Positions 42,395 to 49,063 of a DNA stretch of 49,063 bases are shown here, piece by piece. Position numbers and translations under genes: made by a program. A model generated the notes under the pieces. The model searched no databases. It saw only the letters and a list, made by a program, of their open reading frames with translations, and had not been told where the DNA came from. How positions within the stretch are numbered: the stretch's first letter is position 1; every line of letters starts with the position of its first letter. The DNA lies in NCBI GenBank assembly GCA_903941105.1, contig CAJANL010000176.1:1-49063 (forward strand). Direction: 5' to 3'. The stretch comes from an uncultured Rhodospirillaceae bacterium (GTDB lineage Bacteria; Pseudomonadota; Alphaproteobacteria; Rhodospirillales; Magnetospirillaceae).

Positions 42395-43087
42395 ATGCCG
42401 CAGAGCATCACCTATCGCTTCTTCACCACCGAGTCCGAGCGAATCGTTGTCGATCTCAAATTCGACGACGCCACGTTCCAATTGCAGGTGCCCGCCACGT
42501 CGCCGAGGCCGAGCTGGACCAAGCTGGCCTATGAGCGCTGCGCCAATTGCCCGTTGCCCGACGAAACCACCCACTGCCCCGCCGCGGTGGGCCTCGCCAT
42601 GTTCCTGCCGGCGTTCGAGGCCAAGCCGTCCTACGAAAAAGCGGTGGTCGAGGTGGAGACACCCAACCGCGTCATCGTCTCCAAGACCACCATCCAGGCG
42701 GCGGCGGCCTCGCTGGTGGGGCTGGTCTGCGCCACCTCGGGTTGCCCGCGCACCCGGTTCCTGCGCCCCATGTCCCGCTTCCACCTGCCGTTTTCCGACG
42801 AGCGCGAGACGGTGTTCCGCTCGCTGGGCGCCCACCTGCTGGGGCTGTTCATCACCGCCAAGCTGTCGGGACAGGCCCCCGATCTCAGCCTCGACGAGTT
42901 CAAGGCCAACTACGCCGAGCTATCCATCGTCAACGCGGCGCTGGCCGAACGGTTGCGCAACGCGGTGACCCGCGATGCAGCCCTCAACGCGGTGATCATC
43001 CTCGATTCCTTCGCCCAGATCGCCCCCGAGAACATCGACGGCGGCTTCGAGGACATCCTGCACTGCTTTGCGGTGGAGGCGGGGTGA
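42395..43087 (+). CDS. Unknown protein with paired Cys motifs
   Basis: A 230-aa soluble protein I do not recognise with certainty. After a beta-rich start (SITYRFFTTESERIVVDLKFDD) it has a likely metal site CANCPLPDETTHCPAA (Cys48, Cys51, Cys60 counted approximately). A second pair, CATSGC, follows near residue 117, then PMSRFHLPFSDERETVFRSLGAHLLG and a helical C-terminus. No signal peptide or membrane helix. ATG at 42395 (MPQSITYRF) is preferred to an earlier in-frame start. It sits alone between a convergent TerB-like gene and rlpA. Confidence 0.8.
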   Translation: MPQSITYRFFTTESERIVVDLKFDDATFQLQVPATSPRPSWTKLAYERCANCPLPDETTHCPAAVGLAMFLPAFEAKPSYEKAVVEVETPNRVIVSKTTIQAAAASLVGLVCATSGCPRTRFLRPMSRFHLPFSDERETVFRSLGAHLLGLFITAKLSGQAPDLSLDEFKANYAELSIVNAALAERLRNAVTRDAALNAVIILDSFAQIAPENIDGGFEDILHCFAVEAG

Positions 43088-43111
43088 GCCGTGTCATTTG
43101 GTGGACACGGC
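43088..43111 (+). repeat. Stem-loop directly after the Cys-motif gene
   Basis: Arms GCCGTGTC and GACACGGC with an 8-nt loop start at the base after the stop codon. No T-run follows. It may stabilise the transcript end or be a weak terminator. Confidence 0.5.
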
Positions 43112-43176
43112 CCCATCGCCGTTGCAGCCGTTCCCCATCCCGAGCCTAAGCTGATACCTCTTTCGAGGAGGATGCC

Positions 43177-43728
43177 ATGGCCGGGATACGGGGGGTTGCG
43201 CTGCTGATGGCGCTGTCGGTGGCGGGCTGTGTCGGTGCGCCCGAGCCACCCGCACCACCGCCCGAACCCGAAGTGGCCGCGTTCCCCCGCGTGGAGCGCG
43301 AACGCCCCGGCCAACCGCCGGCCAAGCCGGTGTACCGCGTCGGTAATCCCTACCGGATCGCTGGGCGCTGGTACTATCCCCGGGTCGACTACGACTACGA
43401 TGTCGAGGGCCGGGCGTCGTGGTACGGCAAGAACTTCCACGGCAAGCTCACCGCCAACGGCGAACGCTTCGATCAGAACGACGTCACCGCCGCACACCAG
43501 ACCCTGCCGCTGCCCTCCATCGTGCGGGTGACCAACCTGGAGAATGGCCGCAGCCTCATCGTGCGCGTCAACGACCGCGGGCCGTTCGTGGCCGACAGGG
43601 TGCTCGATGTCTCGAAGAGGGCGGCCAAACTGCTGAGTTTCCAAGACCAGGGCACCACCCGGGTGCGCATCGAACTGCTGGAAAAGGAAAGCCGCGCGGC
43701 GGCGGCGGAATTGGGCGGGCGGGGCTAG
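43177..43728 (+). CDS. rlpA: RlpA-family septal/rare lipoprotein
   Basis: A 183-aa lipoprotein: signal peptide with lipobox VAGC (Cys18), a Pro-rich linker (EPPAPPPEPE), then the double-psi beta-barrel domain. The domain has GRASWYGKNFHGKLTANGERFDQ and VRVNDRGPFVADRVLDVS, holding the conserved His and Asp residues. RlpA proteins act on peptidoglycan lacking stem peptides, often at the septum. It lacks a C-terminal SPOR domain, so recruitment to the septum is uncertain. GAGGAGG precedes the ATG. Confidence 0.93.
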   Translation: MAGIRGVALLMALSVAGCVGAPEPPAPPPEPEVAAFPRVERERPGQPPAKPVYRVGNPYRIAGRWYYPRVDYDYDVEGRASWYGKNFHGKLTANGERFDQNDVTAAHQTLPLPSIVRVTNLENGRSLIVRVNDRGPFVADRVLDVSKRAAKLLSFQDQGTTRVRIELLEKESRAAAAELGGRG

Positions 43729-43799
43729 GTGCCTCCTAGAATGAAGTGGCCCTCGCCGGGTGCTCGCTCCGCTCGCTTGGCCGCGGCCCCGGTGGGCGG

Positions 43800-44822
43800 C
43801 TACAGCCACTTCAGCAGTTTCAGCACCACCCAGTTGACCGGCACCAGCGCGACGAGGAGGCCGCACAGGATGGCGAAGGCATTGTCGCTCTGGGCGCCGG
43901 GGATGCCGCCGATATTGGTTCCGAGCAGGCCGGTGATCAGGGTCGGCGGCAGCAGCATCGCCGCCACCGAGGTCAGCCGGTTGGAGGTCTTGGCGATACG
44001 CTCGGATATCTGCGCCGAAAGATCCTCGTGCAGCACGGTGGCGCGGTCGCGCAATTCGTCGAGGTCTTCGATGTCGCGCACCAGCCGGTCGGTGACCTCG
44101 CGCAGGCGGCGCTTGGCATCAACCTCCAGCCAGGGGGCATCGTCATGCTCCAGTTTGTACAAGGCATCACGCTGCGGCCCCAGAGAGCGGCGCAGTTCGA
44201 TGGCGCGGCGCCGGGCGCGGGCGATGTCAATGCGGTAGTCGCTGTCGATGGCGACACCGGCGACCACCCGATCCTCCAACTCCGAGACCTCGGTCTCGAT
44301 GCCCTCGATCACCACACCCAGATGATCGACCACCTTCTCGGCGATCACCGCCATCAGGAAACCGGCGGTGCGCGGGCCGCGCTTGTTCATGTGCAGCAGG
44401 CGGATGTCGCGCAACGCCGACAACTGGTGATCCTTGTCGCGCAACGAGACGCAGCGGAACGGCTCCATCCAGACGTGGATGGGCACCAGTTCGGCCTCCA
44501 TGGGATCGTCGGCGACGTTGACGCCGCGCAGCACCACCATCAGGCCGTCGTCCACATCCTGGACGCGGGGGCGGCTCTCCTCGGCGACCAGGGCGAGGGC
44601 GACCAGCGGGTCGATGCCGCTGCGCTCGCGCAGCCAGGTCTGGGCGACGGGATCGTCGCGCTCCAGATGGATCCACAGGAAGCCGTCGCTGGGCCGCCAG
44701 GTCTCGATATCGCGCCAGCGCAGATCGGCGAATCCGCCGGTGGGCGTCACCAGGGTGGCGAAGCGCAAACCGGCTTCCATGCCGGCCCTGAGGTCGATGT
44801 CAGGTGACTTGGCCTGGAGCAC
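43800..44822 (-). CDS. ZntB/CorA-family divalent-cation transporter
   Basis: A 340-aa inner-membrane protein of the CorA superfamily. A large cytosolic domain and long helices precede two C-terminal membrane segments (LTSVAAMLLPPTLITGLLGTN and ILCGLLVALVPVNWVVLKLL). The signature between them is GTNIGGIPG rather than CorA GMN, which is the ZntB pattern, so zinc transport is more likely than magnesium. GTG at 44822 follows AGGGGGGAAGG. It is divergent from the peptide-binding protein gene (129 bp). Confidence 0.88.
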   Translation of the reverse strand: MLQAKSPDIDLRAGMEAGLRFATLVTPTGGFADLRWRDIETWRPSDGFLWIHLERDDPVAQTWLRERSGIDPLVALALVAEESRPRVQDVDDGLMVVLRGVNVADDPMEAELVPIHVWMEPFRCVSLRDKDHQLSALRDIRLLHMNKRGPRTAGFLMAVIAEKVVDHLGVVIEGIETEVSELEDRVVAGVAIDSDYRIDIARARRRAIELRRSLGPQRDALYKLEHDDAPWLEVDAKRRLREVTDRLVRDIEDLDELRDRATVLHEDLSAQISERIAKTSNRLTSVAAMLLPPTLITGLLGTNIGGIPGAQSDNAFAILCGLLVALVPVNWVVLKLLKWL

Positions 44823-44951
44823 GCCTTCCCCCCTCGCCTATTCCCATTGGATCATGCTCCTCCTCGCCTTGTGCGGGCAAGCCTAGAGCCGAGGCTGACG
44901 ACCAATTGCGGCAATGATAGGATCATCACCGACAAGCCCCCGGGAGTGACC

Positions 44952-46586
44952 ATGCGCCGCCTGATCCTTGCCCTTTTGCTGCTGCCCTGCCTGGCGCAGC
45001 CCGCCTCCGCCAAGGATGAACTGGCCATCGGTGTCACCCAGTTTCCGGCGACGCTGCATCCGGCCATCGAGTCCATGCTGGCAAAAAGCTACGTACTGGC
45101 CTTCGCCCACCGGCCGATCACCGCCTACGACGCCGGATGGCAGTTGGTCTGCATGCTGTGCGAGCGACTCCCCACCATCGAGAACGGGCTGGCCAAGGCC
45201 GAGGGCAAGGGCGTCGCCATCACCTACACCCTGAAGGCCGACGCCAAATGGGCCGACGGCACCCCGGTGACCACCGCCGACGTGGTGTTCACCTGGGAGG
45301 TGGGCAAGCATCCACAGTCGGGGGTCGCCTCGGCCGAGCTGTTCCGCCGCATCCAGCGCATCGACGTCAAGGACGCCAAGACCTTCACCCTGCACCTCGA
45401 CCGGCTGAGCTTCGACTACAACGCCGTCAACGATTTCCGCCTGCTGCCGGCTCATATCGAGAAGGCGCGCTTCGCCGCCGCGCCGGCCGAGTATCGCAAC
45501 CGCACCGCCTACGACCAGGACAGCACCAATCCGGGTCTCTACAACGGCCCCTACCGCATCTCCGTCGTGGTGCAGGGCAGTCACGTGGTGCTGGAACCCA
45601 ATGCCTACTGGGCCGGACCAAGGCCGGCCTTCCGCCGCCTCGTCATCCGGGCGGTGGAGAACACGGCGGCGCTGGAGGCCAATCTGTTGGCCGGCGGTGT
45701 CGACATGATCGCCGGCGAACTCGGCCTGCCGCTCGATCAGGCCATCGCCTTCGAGAAGCGCAATGGCGCCCGCTTCGCGGTGGTGTACAAGCCCAGCCTG
45801 GTCTATGAGCACCTGGACGTCAATCAGTCGAACCCGGTGCTGGCCGACCGCGGCGTCCGCCACGCCCTGATGCATGCGCTGGACCGCGAGGCGCTGTCGA
45901 AGCAGTTGTTCGACGGCCGCCAGCCGGTGGCCCATTCGCTGGTGCCGCCGTTGGACTGGGTGTTCGCCGGCGATGTTCCGGCCTATCCCTATGACCCGGC
46001 CAAGGCGGCGGCGCTGCTGGACGCCGCCGGCTGGAAGGCCGGCGCGGGCGGCATGCGCCGCAACGACAAGGGCGAGGCCCTGGCGCTCGAACTGGGCACC
46101 ACCGCCGGCAACCGCTCGCGCGAGCTGGTGGCGCAGGTCCTGCAATCGCAATGGCGCAAGGTCGGGGTCGAGGTCCGCCTCAAATCCGAGCCGCCGCGGG
46201 TGTTCTTCGGCGAGACGGTGACGCGGCGGAAGTTTCCCCACCTCGCCATGTTCGCGTGGTATTCGGCCCCCGAGAGCGTGCCGCGCTCGACCCTGCACTC
46301 GGGCATGATCCCGACGGCGGAAAACAACTGGTCGGGCCAGAACTACACCGGCTACGCCAATCCCAGGATGGACGCCCTGATCGATGCCATCGAGACCGAA
46401 CTCGACCGCCCCCGCCGCAAGGCGCTGTGGCGCGAGCTGCAACACCTCTACGCCACCGACCTTCCCGCGCTGCCGCTGTATTTCCGCGCCGACGCCTTCA
46501 TCCTGCCCAAGGGCCTGAAGGGCGTCGAGCCCACCGGCCATCAGGACCCCTCGCCGCTGTGGGTGGAAAGCTGGCGATGGGAGTGA
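44952..46586 (+). CDS. ABC transporter substrate-binding protein (peptide/family 5)
   Basis: A 544-aa periplasmic protein with a signal peptide (MRRLILALLLLPCLAQPASA). It matches the DppA/OppA family 5: LAIGVTQFPATLHPAIESM, TYTLKADAKWADGTPVTTADVVFTW, LYNGPYRI, DVNQSNPVLADRGVRHALMHALDREAL and YDPAKAAALLDAAGW. GGGAG precedes ATG at 44952. It forms an importer with the two permeases downstream. Substrates may be peptides or other polar molecules. Confidence 0.93.
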   Translation: MRRLILALLLLPCLAQPASAKDELAIGVTQFPATLHPAIESMLAKSYVLAFAHRPITAYDAGWQLVCMLCERLPTIENGLAKAEGKGVAITYTLKADAKWADGTPVTTADVVFTWEVGKHPQSGVASAELFRRIQRIDVKDAKTFTLHLDRLSFDYNAVNDFRLLPAHIEKARFAAAPAEYRNRTAYDQDSTNPGLYNGPYRISVVVQGSHVVLEPNAYWAGPRPAFRRLVIRAVENTAALEANLLAGGVDMIAGELGLPLDQAIAFEKRNGARFAVVYKPSLVYEHLDVNQSNPVLADRGVRHALMHALDREALSKQLFDGRQPVAHSLVPPLDWVFAGDVPAYPYDPAKAAALLDAAGWKAGAGGMRRNDKGEALALELGTTAGNRSRELVAQVLQSQWRKVGVEVRLKSEPPRVFFGETVTRRKFPHLAMFAWYSAPESVPRSTLHSGMIPTAENNWSGQNYTGYANPRMDALIDAIETELDRPRRKALWRELQHLYATDLPALPLYFRADAFILPKGLKGVEPTGHQDPSPLWVESWRWE

Positions 46587-46607
46587 GCCGCACGCCAATC
46601 CCCCCTC

Positions 46608-46636
46608 ACCCTGCTCTCTCCCGCCAGGGGAGAGGG
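46608..46636. repeat. CCCTCTCCCG-type hairpin repeat between importer genes
   Basis: CTCTCCC and GGGAGAG pair around a 5-nt loop. The sequence begins ACCCTGCT, as does the copy at 19931-19960. It lies between the binding-protein stop and the permease start and could lower permease expression relative to the binding protein. Confidence 0.6.
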
Positions 46637-46644
46637 CTCATGGC

Positions 46645-47607
46645 ATGACCCGCCACCTGCTCTCCCGAGCGCTGCAATCGCTGGCGGTGCTGCTGGTGAT
46701 GTCGTTCGTGGTCTATGGCCTGATGGGGTTGATGCCGGGTGATCCCATCGACCTGATGATTGCCGGCGACCCCCACCTCACCCCTGCCGATGCGGCGCGG
46801 CTGAAGGCGTTGTACGGCCTCGACAAGCCGTGGACGGAACGCTATCTGCTGTGGTTGGCCCAGGTGGCGCAGGGCGAGCTCGGCTATTCGCGGCTCTATG
46901 CCCGGCCGGTGGCGGCGGCCATGGCTCCGGCACTGGCCAACACCGCGTTGTTGATGGCGTGCAGCCTGGCGCTGTCGCTGGTGGTGGCGCTGCCGCTGGG
47001 CATCCTGGCCGCGCTGAGGCCCCGCTCGGCCGTCGACCACGCCATCAACCTGCTGGCCTTCGCCTCGGTGTCGGTGCCGGTGTTCTGGCTCGGCCTGATG
47101 CTGATCGTCGTCTTCTCGGTCACCCTCGGCTGGCTGCCGGCCGGCGGCATGTCGACCATCACCGGCGCGAACGGCGGCGACGTGGCCGACCGCCTACGCC
47201 ATCTGGTGCTGCCGGTGGCCACCCTGGGCCTCGCCGGCATCGGCCAGTACGCCCGCCACATGCGCGCCGCCATGCTGGCCGAGTGGCGCCACGACTACAT
47301 CCGCACCGCGCGGGCCAAGGGCTGCGGCCCCGCCCGGGTGGTGCTGCGCCACGCGCTGAGGAATGCCATGCTGCCGGTGACCACCATCGTCGCCCTCGAA
47401 CTGGGCGGGCTGTTCTCGGGCGCCCTGATCACCGAGACGGTGTTCGCCTGGCCGGGCATGGGCCGGCTGATCTACGAATCGGTGATGGGCAACGACTTCA
47501 ATCTGGCGCTGACCGGCCTGCTGCTGGCCACCGCCATGACCCTGGCCGGCTCCATCCTCGCCGACCTCGCCTATGGCTGGCTCGATCCCCGGGTGAGCTT
47601 CCGATGA
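46645..47607 (+). CDS. Peptide-type ABC permease, DppB-like
   Basis: A 320-aa inner-membrane permease with six predicted helices. Typical DppB features: N-terminal RALQSLAVLLVMSFVVYGLMGLMPGDP, and the EAA-loop segment DYIRTARAKGCGPARVVLRHALRNAMLP that contacts the ATPase. It starts 58 bp after the binding-protein stop, with a hairpin between, and overlaps the next permease by ATGA. Confidence 0.95.
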   Translation: MTRHLLSRALQSLAVLLVMSFVVYGLMGLMPGDPIDLMIAGDPHLTPADAARLKALYGLDKPWTERYLLWLAQVAQGELGYSRLYARPVAAAMAPALANTALLMACSLALSLVVALPLGILAALRPRSAVDHAINLLAFASVSVPVFWLGLMLIVVFSVTLGWLPAGGMSTITGANGGDVADRLRHLVLPVATLGLAGIGQYARHMRAAMLAEWRHDYIRTARAKGCGPARVVLRHALRNAMLPVTTIVALELGGLFSGALITETVFAWPGMGRLIYESVMGNDFNLALTGLLLATAMTLAGSILADLAYGWLDPRVSFR

Positions 47608-48443
47608 AGGGCGAGTCCGTCGCCGCCCTGGTGGTGCTGGTCGGCCTCGCCGTGCTGGCGCTGCTGGCGCCCTGGCTGCTGCCCGACCCCGAAGCGCTCG
47701 ACCTGCTGGCCCGCTTCGCGCCGCCCTCGCCCGAACATCCCCTGGGCACCGACGAACTGGGCCGCGACCTGCTGGCCCGGCTGGCCCATGGCGGCCGGGT
47801 GTCGCTGGCCGTCGCGGCCGCCACCGCCGTGCTGGCGGCCCTGATCGGCACCGGGGTCGGGCTGCTGGCCGGCTATCTCGGCGGTGCCATTGACGCCGCC
47901 CTGATGCGCCTCACCGATGGCGTGATGGCGCTGCCGCTGCTGCCGCTGCTGATCGTGCTGGCCGCCATCGATCCCGGCAAGCTGGGCCTGTCGCCCGAGG
48001 TGATGGGCTCCGAGGCCTTCGCCGTCGGCCGGCTGGTGGTGATCATCGGCCTGGTGGGCTGGACCACGGTGGCCCGTCTGGTGCGCGCCTCGGCCCTGAG
48101 CGTCCGCACCCGCGACTATGTCCGCGCCGCCGAAGCGCTGGGCGCCGGGCCGGGCCGCATCATGGTCCGCCATGTGCTACCCAACGTCGCCTCGCCCATC
48201 GTGGTGGCGGCCACCCTGTCGGTGGGCAACATCATCCTGGTCGAGAGTGCCCTGTCCTTCCTCGGACTGGGCATCCGTCCGCCGCTGGCGTCGTGGGGCA
48301 ACATGCTGACCGGCGCCATGGACGTGGTGTGGAGCGCGCCCGCCCTGGCGGTCTGGCCGGGGGCCGCCATCCTGCTCACCGTTCTCGCCTTCAACCTGCT
48401 GGGCGACGGTCTACAGTCCCTGCTGGAGCCAGGGCGGCGTTAA
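47604..48443 (+). CDS. Peptide-type ABC permease, DppC-like
   Basis: A 279-aa permease, the partner of the preceding one. Typical DppC features are HPLGTDELGRDLLARLAHGGRVSLAVA, the EAA-loop DYVRAAEALGAGPGRIMVRHVLPNVASPIVV and FLGLGIRPPLASWGNM. Its N-terminal cytosolic stretch is shorter than usual for DppC, starting right at the first helix. ATG at 47604 overlaps the DppB-like stop. No DppD/DppF ATPase genes follow: the next gene is unrelated, so the ATPases must lie elsewhere or be shared. Confidence 0.95.
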   Translation: MKGESVAALVVLVGLAVLALLAPWLLPDPEALDLLARFAPPSPEHPLGTDELGRDLLARLAHGGRVSLAVAAATAVLAALIGTGVGLLAGYLGGAIDAALMRLTDGVMALPLLPLLIVLAAIDPGKLGLSPEVMGSEAFAVGRLVVIIGLVGWTTVARLVRASALSVRTRDYVRAAEALGAGPGRIMVRHVLPNVASPIVVAATLSVGNIILVESALSFLGLGIRPPLASWGNMLTGAMDVVWSAPALAVWPGAAILLTVLAFNLLGDGLQSLLEPGRR

Positions 48444-48528
48444 GCACATCGTCACCGTCCGTCACTGGACTCTCCTCCCCCCCTGCGCGAGACTGACGAA
48501 GGAAATACTCTGTGGGGAGGGGTGCCCA

Positions 48529-49032
48529 ATGCCAAAGACCATAAAGATCTTCATCGGGGTCGCGGTGGCGTCGATCGTCATTTTCGGCATCGCCGTGGCG
48601 CTGCTGATGTCGAACCTGGACGGCATCGTCAAGACCGCCATCGAAAAATTCGGCTCGCAGGTGGCCGGCGTGCCGGTGCGGGTGGCCGATGTCAAGATCT
48701 CGCTGTCCGAAGGGCGCGGCACCATCAAGGGCCTCACCGTCGCCAACCCGGCCGGCTTCAAGACCCCCACCGCCTTCAGCCTGGGCGAGATCACCCTGGC
48801 CATCGACACCGGTTCGGTGACCAAGGACCCGGTGGTGATCAAGGAGATCATCGTCGCCGCCCCCGAGGTCACCTATGAGGTCGGCACCGGCGGCAGCAAC
48901 GTCGACGCCATCAAGAAGAACGTCGAGGCCGCCACCGGCGGTGGCAAGGCGACGCCGGCCAAGGAGCCGGCCAAGGACGGCGGCGACGCCAAGAAGCTGA
49001 TCATCGACCTGGTGCAGATGAAGGGCGGCTAG
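48529..49032 (+). CDS. AsmA/DUF748-like membrane-anchored protein, interrupted by in-frame TAG
   Basis: The 167-aa product starts with a membrane anchor (IFIGVAVASIVIFGIAVALLM), followed by the AsmA-like pattern: KFGSQVAGVPVRVADVKISL, GRGTIKGLTVANPAGF, FSLGEITLAID and EIIVAAPEVTYEVG. A Lys/Gly/Ala linker precedes KLIIDLVQMKGG, then TAG at 49030. The frame continues sensibly past it as VNLAMQTPIP to the window edge, where homologs would read GGKVNL or GGRVNL. So the gene is probably longer and broken by a nonsense change (or a sequencing error). ATG at 48529 follows GGGGAGGGG. Function: such proteins sit in the envelope; details unknown. Confidence 0.8.
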   Translation: MPKTIKIFIGVAVASIVIFGIAVALLMSNLDGIVKTAIEKFGSQVAGVPVRVADVKISLSEGRGTIKGLTVANPAGFKTPTAFSLGEITLAIDTGSVTKDPVVIKEIIVAAPEVTYEVGTGGSNVDAIKKNVEAATGGGKATPAKEPAKDGGDAKKLIIDLVQMKGG

Positions 49033-49063
49033 GTCAATCTGGCCATGCAGACCCCCATTCCCA

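Noticed and set aside
1..49063. CRISPR arrays, tRNA or rRNA genes
   Set aside because: No regularly spaced repeats, no tRNA-like TTCGA-CCA segments in the gaps and no rRNA-like sequence were seen.

Overview
The window looks like chromosomal DNA of a GC-rich alphaproteobacterium, most likely a Rhodospirillales member close to Magnetospirillum/Phaeospirillum. This is an inference from gene content: a COQ9-type protein, DUF3422, an alphaproteobacterial-type dihydroorotase, class I cytochrome c, many c-di-GMP and chemotaxis proteins, and indolepyruvate oxidoreductase. I see about 46 protein genes, tightly packed and often coupled by 4-nt start/stop overlaps. I found no rRNA, tRNA, CRISPR array, prophage or full-length insertion sequence.

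Layout. 1-3.6 kb (minus): pyruvate kinase, an MFS transporter and a GntR/FCD regulator coupled to it. 3.7-7.1 kb (plus): a type I secretion ABC exporter and its HlyD-type adaptor. 7.1-9.4 kb (minus): a membrane diguanylate cyclase and the YgfZ folate-binding protein, separated by a 109-bp MITE-like element with perfect 20-bp terminal inverted repeats and a 10-bp target duplication. 9.5-16.1 kb (plus): two GT4-type glycosyltransferases, asparagine synthetase, dihydroorotase, a DUF59 metal-sulfur protein and an NnrS-like membrane protein. 16.1-19.0 kb (minus): an orphan receiver and the HrpB helicase. 19.2 kb (plus): cytochrome c. 19.9-24.0 kb (minus): a probable signalling operon of a TAXI-type binding protein, an unknown protein and a CxxCH-containing PAS-GGDEF-EAL protein. 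24.3-28.7 kb (mostly plus): a CHAP-domain protein, a tiny zinc-ribbon gene on the opposite strand, a second PAS-GGDEF-EAL protein, a LuxR-type regulator whose receiver lacks the phospho-acceptor Asp, and a ferritin-like protein. 28.9-36.6 kb (mostly minus): metallophosphoesterase, NIT-domain chemoreceptor, ribosomal protein S21, COQ9-like protein (plus), TPR lipoprotein, another receiver, and iorBA. 37.0-49.1 kb (mostly plus): a 46-aa membrane protein behind a perfect FNR-type palindrome, acyl-CoA synthetase, murA, DUF3422, TerB-like (minus), a Cys-motif unknown, RlpA, ZntB-like transporter (minus), a peptide-type ABC importer without its ATPases, and an AsmA-like gene interrupted by an in-frame TAG.

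Functionally the region mixes housekeeping (glycolysis, pyrimidine, Asn, peptidoglycan, ribosome) with signalling that appears linked to redox or respiratory state: heme-binding c-di-GMP protein, NIT chemoreceptor, NnrS/DUF59 pair, FNR-type site, IorAB. Most unusual are the MITE-like element, the FNR-box microprotein unit, the TAXI/unknown/heme-GGDEF-EAL operon, the degenerate-receiver LuxR protein and the interrupted AsmA-like gene.
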